Source of the DNA: Comamonas halotolerans
GTDB lineage: Bacteria; Pseudomonadota; Gammaproteobacteria; Burkholderiales; Burkholderiaceae_C
Assembly: GCF_030162935.1 (NCBI RefSeq)
Contig: NZ_JASAUZ010000001.1
Location: 62,001-126,000, forward strand
DNA: 64,000 bases
Direction of reading: 5' to 3'
Shown: positions 35,591 through 45,320 of the stretch, in pieces
Numbering within the stretch: position 1 is the stretch's first letter
Layout: every line of letters begins with the position of its first letter
Translations under genes and position numbers: made by a program
Notes under the pieces: generated by a model
Databases searched by the model: none
What the model saw: the letters and a program-made list of their open reading frames with translations, nothing else
What the model was told of the DNA's origin: nothing

Positions 35591-35707
35591 TTTTATGATC
35601 TGTCACGTACATGCTGCGCCTGCTCTGCACACTGACAGGACGTAAATCTATCACAGACAGCGCCTCACACTTCACGGCTGCCCACTGAAATCTCAAAAAA
35701 ACTTTCC

Positions 35708-36211
35708 ATGAACTTCGCTCACGCCCCCAAGCCTTTTGCCGTATTGATGGTCTGCATGGGGAACATTTGTCGCAGCCCCAGCGCACATGGCGTGTTGCGT
35801 GACATGGTGCATGCCAAAGGCTGGAGCAGCTGGTTCACCGTGGATTCGTGTGGCACGCATGCTTACCATGTAGGTGAGGCTCCTGACAGGCGCAGTCAAA
35901 AGCATGCTTTGCAGCGTGGCTACGATCTGAGTGACCTGCGTGCCCGCCAGCTCACACGCGAAGACTTTTCGCGTTTTGACTTGGTGCTTGTGATGGATCA
36001 TGAGAACATGGCTCGCGCACAGGCTCTGTGCCCTCCTGAGGAACGTCACAAATTGCACCGTTTGACAGAGTTTTGCACCAGTCTACGCAGCGCCGTGATA
36101 CCCGATCCTTATTACGGAGGTGATCAAGGCTTTGAACATGTGCTTGATCTGATTGAGGATGCGTGCCAAGGTGTGCTGACGCATGTAAAAGAAGAGCACC
36201 TGACACTTTGA
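35708..36211 (+). CDS. Low-molecular-weight protein-tyrosine phosphatase
   Basis: The protein is a small cytoplasmic phosphatase of the LMW-PTP family. The P-loop CMGNICRSPSAHG near residue 16 matches the CxGNxCRSP consensus, with nucleophilic Cys and the phosphate-binding Arg. The general-acid Asp is in VIPDPYYGG near residue 135. The length is 167 residues. The gene stands alone between tRNA-Gly and a ModE-like regulator, with no adjoining tyrosine kinase or exopolysaccharide gene, so a general rather than Wzb-type role is more likely (inference). Confidence 0.93.
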   Translation: MNFAHAPKPFAVLMVCMGNICRSPSAHGVLRDMVHAKGWSSWFTVDSCGTHAYHVGEAPDRRSQKHALQRGYDLSDLRARQLTREDFSRFDLVLVMDHENMARAQALCPPEERHKLHRLTEFCTSLRSAVIPDPYYGGDQGFEHVLDLIEDACQGVLTHVKEEHLTL

Positions 36212-36238
36212 CCGCCGCATCACCCTGCTCTCGTATAT

Positions 36239-36261
36239 AGATCATGTTTATGCATTGATCT
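36239..36261. promoter_or_regulatory. Inverted repeat upstream of ModE-like regulator
   Basis: AGATCA and TGATCT form 6-bp arms with an 11-base spacer in an AT-rich stretch about 160 bases before the regulator gene. It is a possible autoregulatory site. Confidence 0.3.
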
Positions 36262-36418
36262 GATAAATATTTTTCGGCTTATCGTTGTGCATTTGCGCAG
36301 TAGAGTGCATTCCGTAGTGCACTTTCAATCTCGGCCTTCGCATGAGGGCTCTACCTTTTTAATAGCTTGATGCCGCTATCGTGGCGCTCCTTTTCCGTTT
36401 CAAGCGCTCTTTTTCTTC

Positions 36419-37552
36419 GTGCACAGCATCCAACTTCATTACACCTTGCAAGACACCCCGTCGAACAGCATGATTCAGCACCCTTTACTGGATATGCTGG
36501 AAGCGATTGTGCAAAAGGGCTCCATCTCCGGAGCTGCACGTGCCCTGGGGCTGTCCTATCGCAATGTATGGGGAGCGCTCAAAAAATGGGAAACGCAGTT
36601 AGGTCAGGAAGTGATTCTCTGGGGCAAAGGCCATACCGCTCAATTGAGCCCTTTTGGATTGCGCCTTTTGCAATACGAGCGCCAGGCACAGGCGCGCTTG
36701 GCGCCGCATATTGAGGCTATTCAAGCTGAGCTAGAGCGCAGCTTTGCCCTGAGCTATGACGAGCACACGCCAGTCCTTTCTCTACACGCCAGTTTTGACA
36801 GCGCCTATAGCTTGTTGCGCCAATTTGCCAGCGCACAAGGGGAATCTTCGGTCCACTTGGATCTGACACCTTGCGTGAGCGTGGATGCCTTGCGTGCACT
36901 GAACGAAGGGCGTGCAGCACTAGCGGGCTTCCATGTCCTGGAGGCAGCGGGTAAACATTCTATGGCCGCACACATCTACAAACCTTTGCTGGATATGGTG
37001 CAACACCGCTGCATCAGTCTGGGCCGCCGCGCACAAGGCTTGATGGTGGCAGCCGGCAACCCCTTACAGCTGCGCAGCTTGCAAGATGTGGCAGACCGCA
37101 AGGCAAAGTTTGTGAACCGTCCTGTTGGGACTGGTACACGTGTGGTACTTGCAGATCTGATGGCGCAAGCACAGATTCACCCTGAAGAAATCATCGGCTT
37201 TGACGATGAAGAGCCAAGCCATAACGCAGTAGCGCAAGCTGTTGCACAGGGCCAGGCTGATGTGGGCCTTGGCATTGCATCAGCAGCACAGGCCAAAGGT
37301 TTGGATTTTGTGCCCCTCTGTCAGGAGCAGGACCTGCTCGTGTGCCACGCAAGCCTGGTTCAGCACCCCGCCATTCAAGCCTTGTGCCACATGCTGCGTT
37401 CGCCCCAATGGCATCAGCGACTGCATGCACTGGGAGGACACGATTGCAGCCAAAGCGGCCAGATTGCGCGACTGCAGGACTGCTTGGCATGGTGGTCGGG
37501 CAGCTGCCTGCGCAATGCCCACGCCATGGAGCATCCTGTTCTTTTCACCTAG
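36419..37552 (+). CDS. ModE-like HTH regulator fused to a PBP-like ligand domain
   Basis: The N-terminal domain is the ModE/LysR-type winged helix (LLDMLEAIVQKGSISGAARALGLSYRNVWGALKKWE). After about residue 115 comes a periplasmic-binding-protein-like effector domain, with PVGTGTRVVLADLMAQ and GFDDEEPSHNAVAQAVAQGQADVGLGI typical of the PBP-like family found in such regulators. It lacks the Mop domains of ModE. GTG 36419 keeps the conserved N-terminal strand IQLHYTLQD; ATG 36470 would delete it. The TRAP transporter genes follow on the same strand behind a perfect palindrome, so it may regulate them. Effector unknown. Confidence 0.78.
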   Translation: MHSIQLHYTLQDTPSNSMIQHPLLDMLEAIVQKGSISGAARALGLSYRNVWGALKKWETQLGQEVILWGKGHTAQLSPFGLRLLQYERQAQARLAPHIEAIQAELERSFALSYDEHTPVLSLHASFDSAYSLLRQFASAQGESSVHLDLTPCVSVDALRALNEGRAALAGFHVLEAAGKHSMAAHIYKPLLDMVQHRCISLGRRAQGLMVAAGNPLQLRSLQDVADRKAKFVNRPVGTGTRVVLADLMAQAQIHPEEIIGFDDEEPSHNAVAQAVAQGQADVGLGIASAAQAKGLDFVPLCQEQDLLVCHASLVQHPAIQALCHMLRSPQWHQRLHALGGHDCSQSGQIARLQDCLAWWSGSCLRNAHAMEHPVLFT

Positions 37553-37596
37553 TGATTACCCTGGATTTACGCCAAAAACACGGTTAAAAATCCCAA

Positions 37597-37617
37597 TTTG
37601 TGACGCACCGTCACAAA
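37597..37617. promoter_or_regulatory. Perfect inverted repeat ahead of TRAP genes
   Basis: TTTGTGACG and CGTCACAAA are exact 9-bp arms separated by three bases (CAC). There is no T-run, so this is an operator rather than a terminator. It lies 127 bases before dctQ. Confidence 0.65.
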
Positions 37618-37743
37618 CCCGTCAGCAAGTACCAAGACGCCTCCGTAGAATCGCGCGACTGTGCATTCCTATAAGTCTGCAGTGCAGCCACGGCCACACG
37701 CTATGTGCTGTAACTGTGGCAAACCGCGCTTTTTGGAGACACC

Positions 37744-38355
37744 ATGCAAGCACTTCTACGGCTCTCTCGGGGGATCGACCGGCTCAATGCCTGGGTCGGC
37801 AAATACGTCATCTGGCTCATTCTTGCGGCCACTGTCATCAGCGGCGCGAACGCTGTGGTGCGCAAGGTTTTTCACACCAGCTCCAACGCTTTTCTGGAAG
37901 TGCAGTGGTACTTCTTCGCTGCTTCGTTCCTTCTGGCAGCAGGCTATACCCTCCTGGAAAAAGAGCACGTCAAAGTGGACGTGATCAATGCCAAGCTGTC
38001 GCTGCGCACGCGGGTATGGATCGACATCCTGGGGTTTGCCATGTTCCTGACCCCCATGTGCCTCATCGTGCTCTATTACGGCATTCCGTTTTTTCTTCAG
38101 GCCTACAACACAGGGGAAATGTCGAGCAATTCGGGCGGTCTGATTCGCTGGCCGGTTTACCTGATGATGCCTCTGGGCTTTGGCTTGCTGCTGTTGCAAG
38201 GACTGTCTGAACTCATCAAGCGCATTGCGTTCCTGATGGGAATGATCAGCGACCCCATGGTCAAGATCGTGGAAAAGACTGCTGAGGAAGAGTTGGCTGA
38301 AGCCATCCTCAAAGCCGAAGAAGAAGCCGAGCGCACAGGCGCCAAGCGCGCATAA
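37744..38355 (+). CDS. TRAP transporter small permease (DctQ family)
   Basis: This is the four-helix small membrane subunit of a TRAP transporter, which imports organic acids with Na+ or H+. Hydrophobic segments begin at WVGKYVIWLILAATVISGANAV, and the family segment QWYFFAASFLLAAGYTLLEKEHVKVDV follows. The C-terminus is charged and helical (EEELAEAILKAEEEAERT). GGAG lies upstream of ATG 37744. The length is 203 residues. The large permease follows after 20 bases. No DctP binding-protein gene is adjacent, which is unusual. Confidence 0.9.
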   Translation: MQALLRLSRGIDRLNAWVGKYVIWLILAATVISGANAVVRKVFHTSSNAFLEVQWYFFAASFLLAAGYTLLEKEHVKVDVINAKLSLRTRVWIDILGFAMFLTPMCLIVLYYGIPFFLQAYNTGEMSSNSGGLIRWPVYLMMPLGFGLLLLQGLSELIKRIAFLMGMISDPMVKIVEKTAEEELAEAILKAEEEAERTGAKRA

Positions 38356-38375
38356 ACGGCAGGGGAGACAACAAG

Positions 38376-40127
38376 ATGGAATTCATCGCAAACAATATGG
38401 CACCGATCATGTTCGCGGGCCTGATCTGCTTTTTGCTTCTGGGCTTCCCGGTAGCTTTCAGCCTCGGTGCTTGTGGCTTGTTCTTTGCCGTTGTGGGGAT
38501 TGAGCTCGGCGTTCTGCCCGAAGCCTTGATGCAGGCGCTGCCCTTGCGCATCTACGGCATCATGCAAAACGAGACAATGCTGGCCATCCCGTTCTTCACG
38601 CTCATGGGCTTGATCCTTGAGCGCAGCGGCATGGCAGAAGACTTGCTCGACACCGTGGGGCAGCTTTTTGGTCCCATCCGTGGTGGCGTGGCCATTGCTG
38701 TGATCTTGGTCGGTGCCATGCTGGCTGCCACGACCGGCGTGGTTGCAGCATCCGTGATCTCCATGGGTTTGATCTCGTTGCCCATCATGCTGCGCTACGG
38801 CTATGACCGCCGAATTGCCTCTGGGGTGATTGCAGCTTCTGGCACGCTGGCACAGATCATTCCGCCATCGCTGGTTCTGATCATCCTGGCTGACCAGTTA
38901 GGCCGCAGCGTGGGTGACTTGTACAAGGGCGCATTCATCCCCGGCTTCATGCTGGTGGGCTTGTACATGTTGATGATTTTCGCCATCGCCATTTTCAAGC
39001 CATCGATGGTTCCAGCCCTGCCTCCGGAGGCACGCAGCCTGAAGGAAAAAGACGGCTCCAACGGCCTGACATCGTTGCTGATGCTGACCGTGCTGTGCGT
39101 GGGTGTCTCTCTCTATGCTGCTGAAAACATGGCCACCATCCATACATGGTTCACTGGTGAAGTGGTGGAAAAAGTGGCCAAGGATGAGACCATCGTCTTT
39201 GCCATGTGCTTCGGTGTCGCGCTGGCCTTTGTGGCAGCTTCCATCAACCGAATCACCGGTATGGGCCTGCTGTCACAAGTGGCCGAAAGAGTCACTTTTG
39301 TACTGATTCCCCCGCTGCTGCTGATCTTCCTGGTGCTGGGCACGATTTTCCTGGGCATTGCCACTCCCACCGAAGGTGGCGCCATGGGTGCGCTGGGCGC
39401 CATGATCCTGGCCTTCAGTCGCAAGCGTTTGAACTACCAACTGCTACGTCAGGCACTGGTGGGCACCACCAAACTGTCGTGCTTTGTGATGTTCATCCTG
39501 ATCGGCGCCACCGTGTTTGGCCTGACCTTCCAGGGCGTGGATGGTCCTCTGTGGGTGGAGCATCTGCTGGCAGACCTTCCAGGCGGTCAATTGGGCTTTC
39601 TGATCCTGGTGAACGTGATGGTGTTCTTCCTCGCGTTCTTCCTGGACTTCTTTGAGCTGTCCTTCATCGTGGTGCCTTTGCTGGCACCTGTGGCAGACAA
39701 ACTGGGCATTGACCTGATCTGGTTTGGTGTGTTGCTGGCGGTAAATATGCAGACATCATTCATGCATCCACCATTCGGCTTTGCACTGTTCTTCCTGCGC
39801 TCTGTAGCCCCCGATAAGGAATACACAGACAAGATCACCAAGCAGCGCATCGCCCCAGTCACCACGACTCAGATCTACATGGGCGCCATTCCGTTCCTGT
39901 GTATTCAGCTGTTGATGGTCGGCCTGATCATTGCTTTCCCAGGCATTGTCTCCAGCGGCTTGGATGAAAAGGTGGAATACGATCTGGATGCCATTCGTGA
40001 ACAAATGGAGTCGTCCATGCCAGCACCGATTGACTTTGACAACCCCTATATGGAGCAAACGCCGGGCAGCGACAGCACTGCCGATGAAGACCCCTTGAAG
40101 GCCCTTCAAGAGTCCATGGGCCAATAA
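38376..40127 (+). CDS. TRAP transporter large permease (DctM family), extended
   Basis: This is the large membrane subunit of the TRAP system. The N-terminus MEFIANNMAPIMFAGLICFLLLGFPVAFSLGACGL and GVVAASVISMGLISLPIMLRYGYDRRIASGVIAASGTLAQIIPPSLVLIIL are family hallmarks. At 583 residues it is longer than the roughly 430 of C4-dicarboxylate DctM. It has a central insertion with two extra hydrophobic segments and an acidic C-terminal tail after about residue 530. This longer class is known among TRAP permeases of Burkholderiales. GGGGAG precedes ATG 38376. The ligand is unknown because the receptor is elsewhere. Confidence 0.9.
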   Translation: MEFIANNMAPIMFAGLICFLLLGFPVAFSLGACGLFFAVVGIELGVLPEALMQALPLRIYGIMQNETMLAIPFFTLMGLILERSGMAEDLLDTVGQLFGPIRGGVAIAVILVGAMLAATTGVVAASVISMGLISLPIMLRYGYDRRIASGVIAASGTLAQIIPPSLVLIILADQLGRSVGDLYKGAFIPGFMLVGLYMLMIFAIAIFKPSMVPALPPEARSLKEKDGSNGLTSLLMLTVLCVGVSLYAAENMATIHTWFTGEVVEKVAKDETIVFAMCFGVALAFVAASINRITGMGLLSQVAERVTFVLIPPLLLIFLVLGTIFLGIATPTEGGAMGALGAMILAFSRKRLNYQLLRQALVGTTKLSCFVMFILIGATVFGLTFQGVDGPLWVEHLLADLPGGQLGFLILVNVMVFFLAFFLDFFELSFIVVPLLAPVADKLGIDLIWFGVLLAVNMQTSFMHPPFGFALFFLRSVAPDKEYTDKITKQRIAPVTTTQIYMGAIPFLCIQLLMVGLIIAFPGIVSSGLDEKVEYDLDAIREQMESSMPAPIDFDNPYMEQTPGSDSTADEDPLKALQESMGQ

Positions 40128-40146
40128 ACCCGCTACTGCACAACAG

Positions 40147-40179
40147 GCCCCTGCATGCGAAAGCATCAGGGGCTTTTTT
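40147..40179 (+). terminator. Terminator after TRAP genes
   Basis: GCCCCTG-c-ATGC-GAAA-GCAT-CAGGGGC, with one bulged base and a GNRA tetraloop, is followed by TTTTTT. Confidence 0.9.
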
Positions 40180-40472
40180 ACAGATGCCTTTGCGCTCTGT
40201 ATTCGCATAGCAGTGAATATCCCCTGTACTTCGCACCCTTAGGCCTGCGCTGACTTACATGATTTCGCTACACTGCTTGCCGGGTGCCCACTACACAAGG
40301 TGGTGATGGCAGGTATTGAAGTGCACAGGTCGGGCCGCCTGTGCCGCACAGCACATGTGCGTACCTGCCCTTGTTCCGCGCTTTTTCCATCACGCGTGGT
40401 GCACCTTGCCTTGCTGCGCGCAAGGCAGCGGATTGGCTGCGCGCTGTGTTGTCTTTGATGATCAGGAGCGCT
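40180..40472 (+). promoter_or_regulatory. Structured leader upstream of nhaA
   Basis: No gene is supported in this stretch. It contains two perfect 7-bp hairpins: GCACAGG/CCTGTGC at 40323-40344 and GCCTTGC/GCAAGGC at 40408-40426. Between them lies the palindrome GCACATGTGC at 40351-40360. Such structure ahead of a Na+/H+ antiporter raises the possibility of a cation-responsive RNA, but I cannot match a known motif by eye. Confidence 0.4.
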
Positions 40473-41855
40473 ATGCCCCCACAAGACCCCACTCCCTTAC
40501 ATCCACATTTTCCAGCGCCAAGCAATCGCATTCCGGTGCTGCAGGCAGCGACCTCACAGGCTTCGGCGGGCTTTGCCCGCATGTTGCATATCGAGTCCAT
40601 GAGCGGCATCGTGCTGCTGATAGCGGCAGCTGTAGCCCTGCTGTGGGCCAACTCGCCATGGGCAGACAGCTACTTTGCCACCTGGCATGCTCCGCTAGCC
40701 TTAACGCTTGGCCCATGGAGCTTCAGTACCGATTTGCACTTCTTCGTCAACGATGTGCTGATGACCATCTTCTTCTTGGTCGTAGGTATGGAAATTCGCC
40801 GCGAGATGCACAATGGCGCACTGGCCAATATGCGTCAGGCCACCCTGCCTGTCATCGCAGCCATTGGTGGCGTAGTCGTCCCGGCGCTGATCTATGTGGC
40901 TTTTGCGGGCAGTGATACCGAATTGCTGCAAGGCTGGGCCATCCCCACCGCCACGGACATTGCTTTTGCCGTGGGCGTGCTGGCGTTGCTGGGCAAATCC
41001 ATCCCTGGGCCGCTGCGCATTTTTCTGCTCGCGCTGGCCATCATTGACGACATCGTGGCCGTACTCATCATTGCCTTCTTTTACTCGGGAGGCCTTGACT
41101 ACAGCGGCTTTGGCGTGGCCTTCATCGGTTTGATTCTGGTGTTGCTGTTCAACCGCATGGGCCTGGCATCCGCCTGGGCCTATGTGCTGCCCGGCGCCAT
41201 CTTGTGGATCGGGTTGCTGCAGACGGGCGCTCACCCCACATTGGCTGGTGTTGTACTGGGCTTGATGACGCCTGTGGCGATGCGCCCAGCCAAGCAGCAC
41301 TATCTGGAACAAGCCCAGCAAGCGCTCACACGCATCCATCTGCACGCACAGCAAGGTGAATTCCAAGCCGATGTACTGTATCAGGAACTGCGCATTGCCA
41401 GTAGCGCGCAGCGAGATTTGCTGCCCCCCGTGTTCCGGCTGCCCATGATGCTGCATCCCTGGGTGGCATTCGGGGTCATGCCCATCTTTGCCTTGGCCAA
41501 TGCCGGTGTGCAGTTTGGCGGTGTGGACCTGTCCGCCGCAGGGCCACAGACCGTGGCACTGGGCGTACTCGTCGCACTGGTGCTTGGCAAACCTGTGGGC
41601 GTGTTGCTGGCTACTTTCCTGGCAGTCAAAACAGGCATCAGCCGTTTGCCTCAGGGTGTGACCTGGCTTGGCGTGCTGCTCGTAGGCTTGCTTGCAGGCA
41701 TCGGCTTCACCATGGCCATTTTTGTGGGAGGCTTGGCATTTACCGATGCAGCTTTGCTGGGTGCTGCCAAGATGGGAATTTTGGGGGCCTCCGCGTGTGC
41801 AGCAGTGCTGGGGTTGCTCTTCGGCTTCACGGTCCGCCACAAGCTGGCACAGTGA
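40473..41855 (+). CDS. nhaA: Na+/H+ antiporter NhaA
   Basis: NhaA exchanges Na+ (or Li+) for protons across the inner membrane. Twelve hydrophobic segments are apparent, starting at SGIVLLIAAAVALLWANSPW. The ion-binding Asp pair is in IPTATDIAFAVGVLALLG and LALAIIDDIVAVLIIAFFY. The late segment LLVGLLAGIGFTMAIFVGGLAF is also family-typical. ATG 40473 with AGGAG upstream gives 460 residues; the upstream open frame is hydrophilic and unlike NhaA. There is an N-terminal Pro-rich extension of about 35 residues. A terminator shared with the convergent exporter operon follows. Confidence 0.95.
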   Translation: MPPQDPTPLHPHFPAPSNRIPVLQAATSQASAGFARMLHIESMSGIVLLIAAAVALLWANSPWADSYFATWHAPLALTLGPWSFSTDLHFFVNDVLMTIFFLVVGMEIRREMHNGALANMRQATLPVIAAIGGVVVPALIYVAFAGSDTELLQGWAIPTATDIAFAVGVLALLGKSIPGPLRIFLLALAIIDDIVAVLIIAFFYSGGLDYSGFGVAFIGLILVLLFNRMGLASAWAYVLPGAILWIGLLQTGAHPTLAGVVLGLMTPVAMRPAKQHYLEQAQQALTRIHLHAQQGEFQADVLYQELRIASSAQRDLLPPVFRLPMMLHPWVAFGVMPIFALANAGVQFGGVDLSAAGPQTVALGVLVALVLGKPVGVLLATFLAVKTGISRLPQGVTWLGVLLVGLLAGIGFTMAIFVGGLAFTDAALLGAAKMGILGASACAAVLGLLFGFTVRHKLAQ

Positions 41856-41869
41856 TCGCACCAACCCAC

Positions 41870-41908
41870 AAAAAAGCCGCGTGCCTGATACTGGCGCGCG
41901 GCTTTTTT
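41870..41908. terminator. Bidirectional terminator between nhaA and exporter operon
   Basis: AAAAAAGCCGCG ... CGCGGCTTTTTT forms a long stem with A and T runs, between convergent genes. Confidence 0.9.
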
Positions 41909-41927
41909 CATCAAAGAGACTGCCGCC

Positions 41928-43132
<1,205 letters not shown>

Positions 43133-43133
<1 letters not shown>

Positions 43134-43903
43134 TAAGCCCCCTCCCCTGGAGACAACTGCGCAGTAGCTCGGCGCAGCATCAGCGGCTCATTCGGAGTGT
43201 CACTGTCCAGCAGGCCATCTTTGAAGCGCACGATACGGCGTGCGTAAGCCGCCATTTCAGGCTCGTGTGTCACCATCAACACCGTAATGCCTTGCTCGCT
43301 GTTGAGCTTCCACAGCAACTCCATGATTTCCTCGCTGCGCTGTGTATCCAGGTTGCCGGTGGGTTCATCCGCAAGCAAAACAACGGGGTTGCTGACAATG
43401 GCTCGCGCAATCGCCACACGCTGCTGCTGGCCGCCGGACAGTTCGGCCGGTGTGTGATGCTCCCAGCCTTTCAGGCCCACTGCCTCCAAGGCCTTGGCTG
43501 CAGCTTCCCGGCGCTCGGCATTGGCTTCCCCACGGTACAGCAAAGGTAATTCAACGTTCTCCTGCGCCGTGGTACGGGGCAGCAAGTGAAACCCCTGAAA
43601 AACAAAACCAAAATAACGGCGTCGCAAACGTGCACGCTCATCCCGATCCAGGTCTTCGACATGCACCCCTTTGAACAGATACTCACCGGAGGTTGGGCGG
43701 TCCAGACAACCCAGCGTGTTCATGGCAGTAGATTTGCCTGAGCCACTGGGGCCCATGATGGCCACAAAATCACCTTGCTCGATATCGAGGTCAAACCCTT
43801 TGAGCGCCTTGAATGCCAAGCCCCCTTCGCCATACACCTTGACGATGTTGCGCAGCCGGATCAGCGGCTCGCCCGCACGGTCATGCGAGGTGCTGCTGCT
43901 CAT
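43133..43903 (-). CDS. MacB/LolD-type ABC exporter ATP-binding protein
   Basis: This is the ATPase of the tripartite exporter. Walker A is GPSGSGKSTAMNTL near residue 48, the Q-loop is VFQGFHLLPRTT, the signature is LSGGQQQRVAIARAIVSNP, Walker B is VLLADEPTGNLD and the H-loop is MVTHEPEMA. The length is 256 residues with a short C-terminal tail. Its start overlaps the stop of the HlyD-type gene by four bases and its stop overlaps the permease start, so the three genes are tightly coupled. The mechanotransmission class is inferred from the MacB-like partner. Confidence 0.93.
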
Positions 43904-45294
43904 TGTCCAGCTCCGCTGCGCTGATCCGTAATGACTTGCGCACCTTCCTTGAGTGCTTCGCTTTCAACTTCCGTCATACGGCCATCGCTCAAACCCGTCT
44001 TGACCTGCACCGCCACAGGGGTACCACCTTCCAGCACCCAGACGTATCGTGTCTGCCCGGCCCCCAGGGCCTGGCTCCCACCTGCACCACGGCTCATGCG
44101 TGGACGCTGAGGCATCAACTGCCCCATGATGCCGCTGTTGCCACCACGGCTCGCCCCCTGCCCTTGCGGACGCGGTTCGCGTTCACCTTCAGGTGCTGGC
44201 GCAGAGCCACCTTGGCCTGACTTGGCATCAGATGCTGCTGGCGCACTCATTCCCACCGGGGTAAAACGCAAAGCAGCATTAGGCACCAGCAGCACACCGG
44301 TGCGCTCATTGGAGCGAATGGTGGCTGAGGCAGTCATCCCCGGACGCAGGGACAGGTCTTCGTTGCGTACATCCAGACGCGCCAGATACGTCACCACATT
44401 GTCCGTTTTGGTGGAGCCATAGTCCACGCGCGTCACCTTGGCTGGATAGGTGCGCGAAGGGTGCGCACTGACCGTAAAGCTGGCTCGCTGACCTGCCTGC
44501 ACCTGGCCGATATCGGCTTCATCGACCGATACTTCCAGACGCAGTTTCTGCAAGTCTTCAGCAACCGTAAACAGCGTCACCGCCTGCAATGAAGCCGCCA
44601 CAGCATTACCCGGGTCCACGGAGCGCGTCAGAATCACACCGTCGATAGGCGATTTGATGGCTGCCTTTGACAGATTGGTTTCATCGGTCTTGAGCGCTGC
44701 CTTGGCATCATCCACCGCAGCACGTGCAGCAGCCTCGTCAGCCTCCGCACGGTCGACTGTGGCACGGCCTGTATCCATCTCCGCAGCGGAAGGCACTTTC
44801 CCCCCAGAAATGCGGTGCACCTCCTGCAAGCGTGCAAAGCTGGAACGCGCCTCTCTCAAGGTGGCTTGCGATTGCTGCAAACGTGCCTGCGCAGACACCA
44901 CGGATGCCTTGGAACGGTTCAGCTGCGCTTGCAACTTGTCGGTATCCAGCTCCACCAGAACCTGACCCTTTTTCACCGTGTCATTGACGTCCACCGTCAC
45001 ATTGCGCACCGTACCCGAAAGCTCCGAGCCAATGTTGACTGTACGTGTGGGTTGCAAAGTACCGTTGGCCGCAACCGTGATCGACAGATCACCGCGATGA
45101 ACAGCTTGAGAAACATAAATCGGTTTGGCATTGGCGGCCTTGTGGTTTTGCCATAGCCAATACCCACCAATCGCACCCATCACTGCCACAGCACCAATCC
45201 ACACAGTGGGGCTTTGCCACCAACGGCGCTTCAATCCATCACCCAAAAGTTCTTGCACGTCCTTGGAGGTGCTTGCGGAGGTTTTTTTGCTCAT
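43900..45294 (-). CDS. MacA-type periplasmic adaptor (HlyD/RND-MFP family)
   Basis: This is the membrane-fusion protein that joins the ABC exporter to the outer-membrane channel. A single N-terminal TM anchor is visible (SPTVWIGAVAVMGAIGGYWLW). It is followed by the barrel-sandwich segment (ANGTLQPTRTVNIGSELSGTV), a long coiled-coil hairpin (near residues 110-190, KASVVSAQARLQQSQATLREARSSFARLQ) and the second lipoyl half (AAIKSPIDGVILTRSVDPGNAV). A Gly/Pro-rich insertion (EGEREPRPQGQGASRGG) lies near residue 370. The length is 464 residues. It starts 26 bases after the OMF gene stop. Confidence 0.93.
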   Translation of the reverse strand: MSKKTSASTSKDVQELLGDGLKRRWWQSPTVWIGAVAVMGAIGGYWLWQNHKAANAKPIYVSQAVHRGDLSITVAANGTLQPTRTVNIGSELSGTVRNVTVDVNDTVKKGQVLVELDTDKLQAQLNRSKASVVSAQARLQQSQATLREARSSFARLQEVHRISGGKVPSAAEMDTGRATVDRAEADEAAARAAVDDAKAALKTDETNLSKAAIKSPIDGVILTRSVDPGNAVAASLQAVTLFTVAEDLQKLRLEVSVDEADIGQVQAGQRASFTVSAHPSRTYPAKVTRVDYGSTKTDNVVTYLARLDVRNEDLSLRPGMTASATIRSNERTGVLLVPNAALRFTPVGMSAPAASDAKSGQGGSAPAPEGEREPRPQGQGASRGGNSGIMGQLMPQRPRMSRGAGGSQALGAGQTRYVWVLEGGTPVAVQVKTGLSDGRMTEVESEALKEGAQVITDQRSGAGQ

Positions 45295-45320
45295 TTTTCG
45301 AATTCCGTTGAATCTCTGTA

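Noticed and set aside
37681..37743. Possible sigma-54 promoter before dctQ (TGGCAAACCGCGC)
   Set aside because: The GG and GC elements are separated by 8 bases rather than the required 10.
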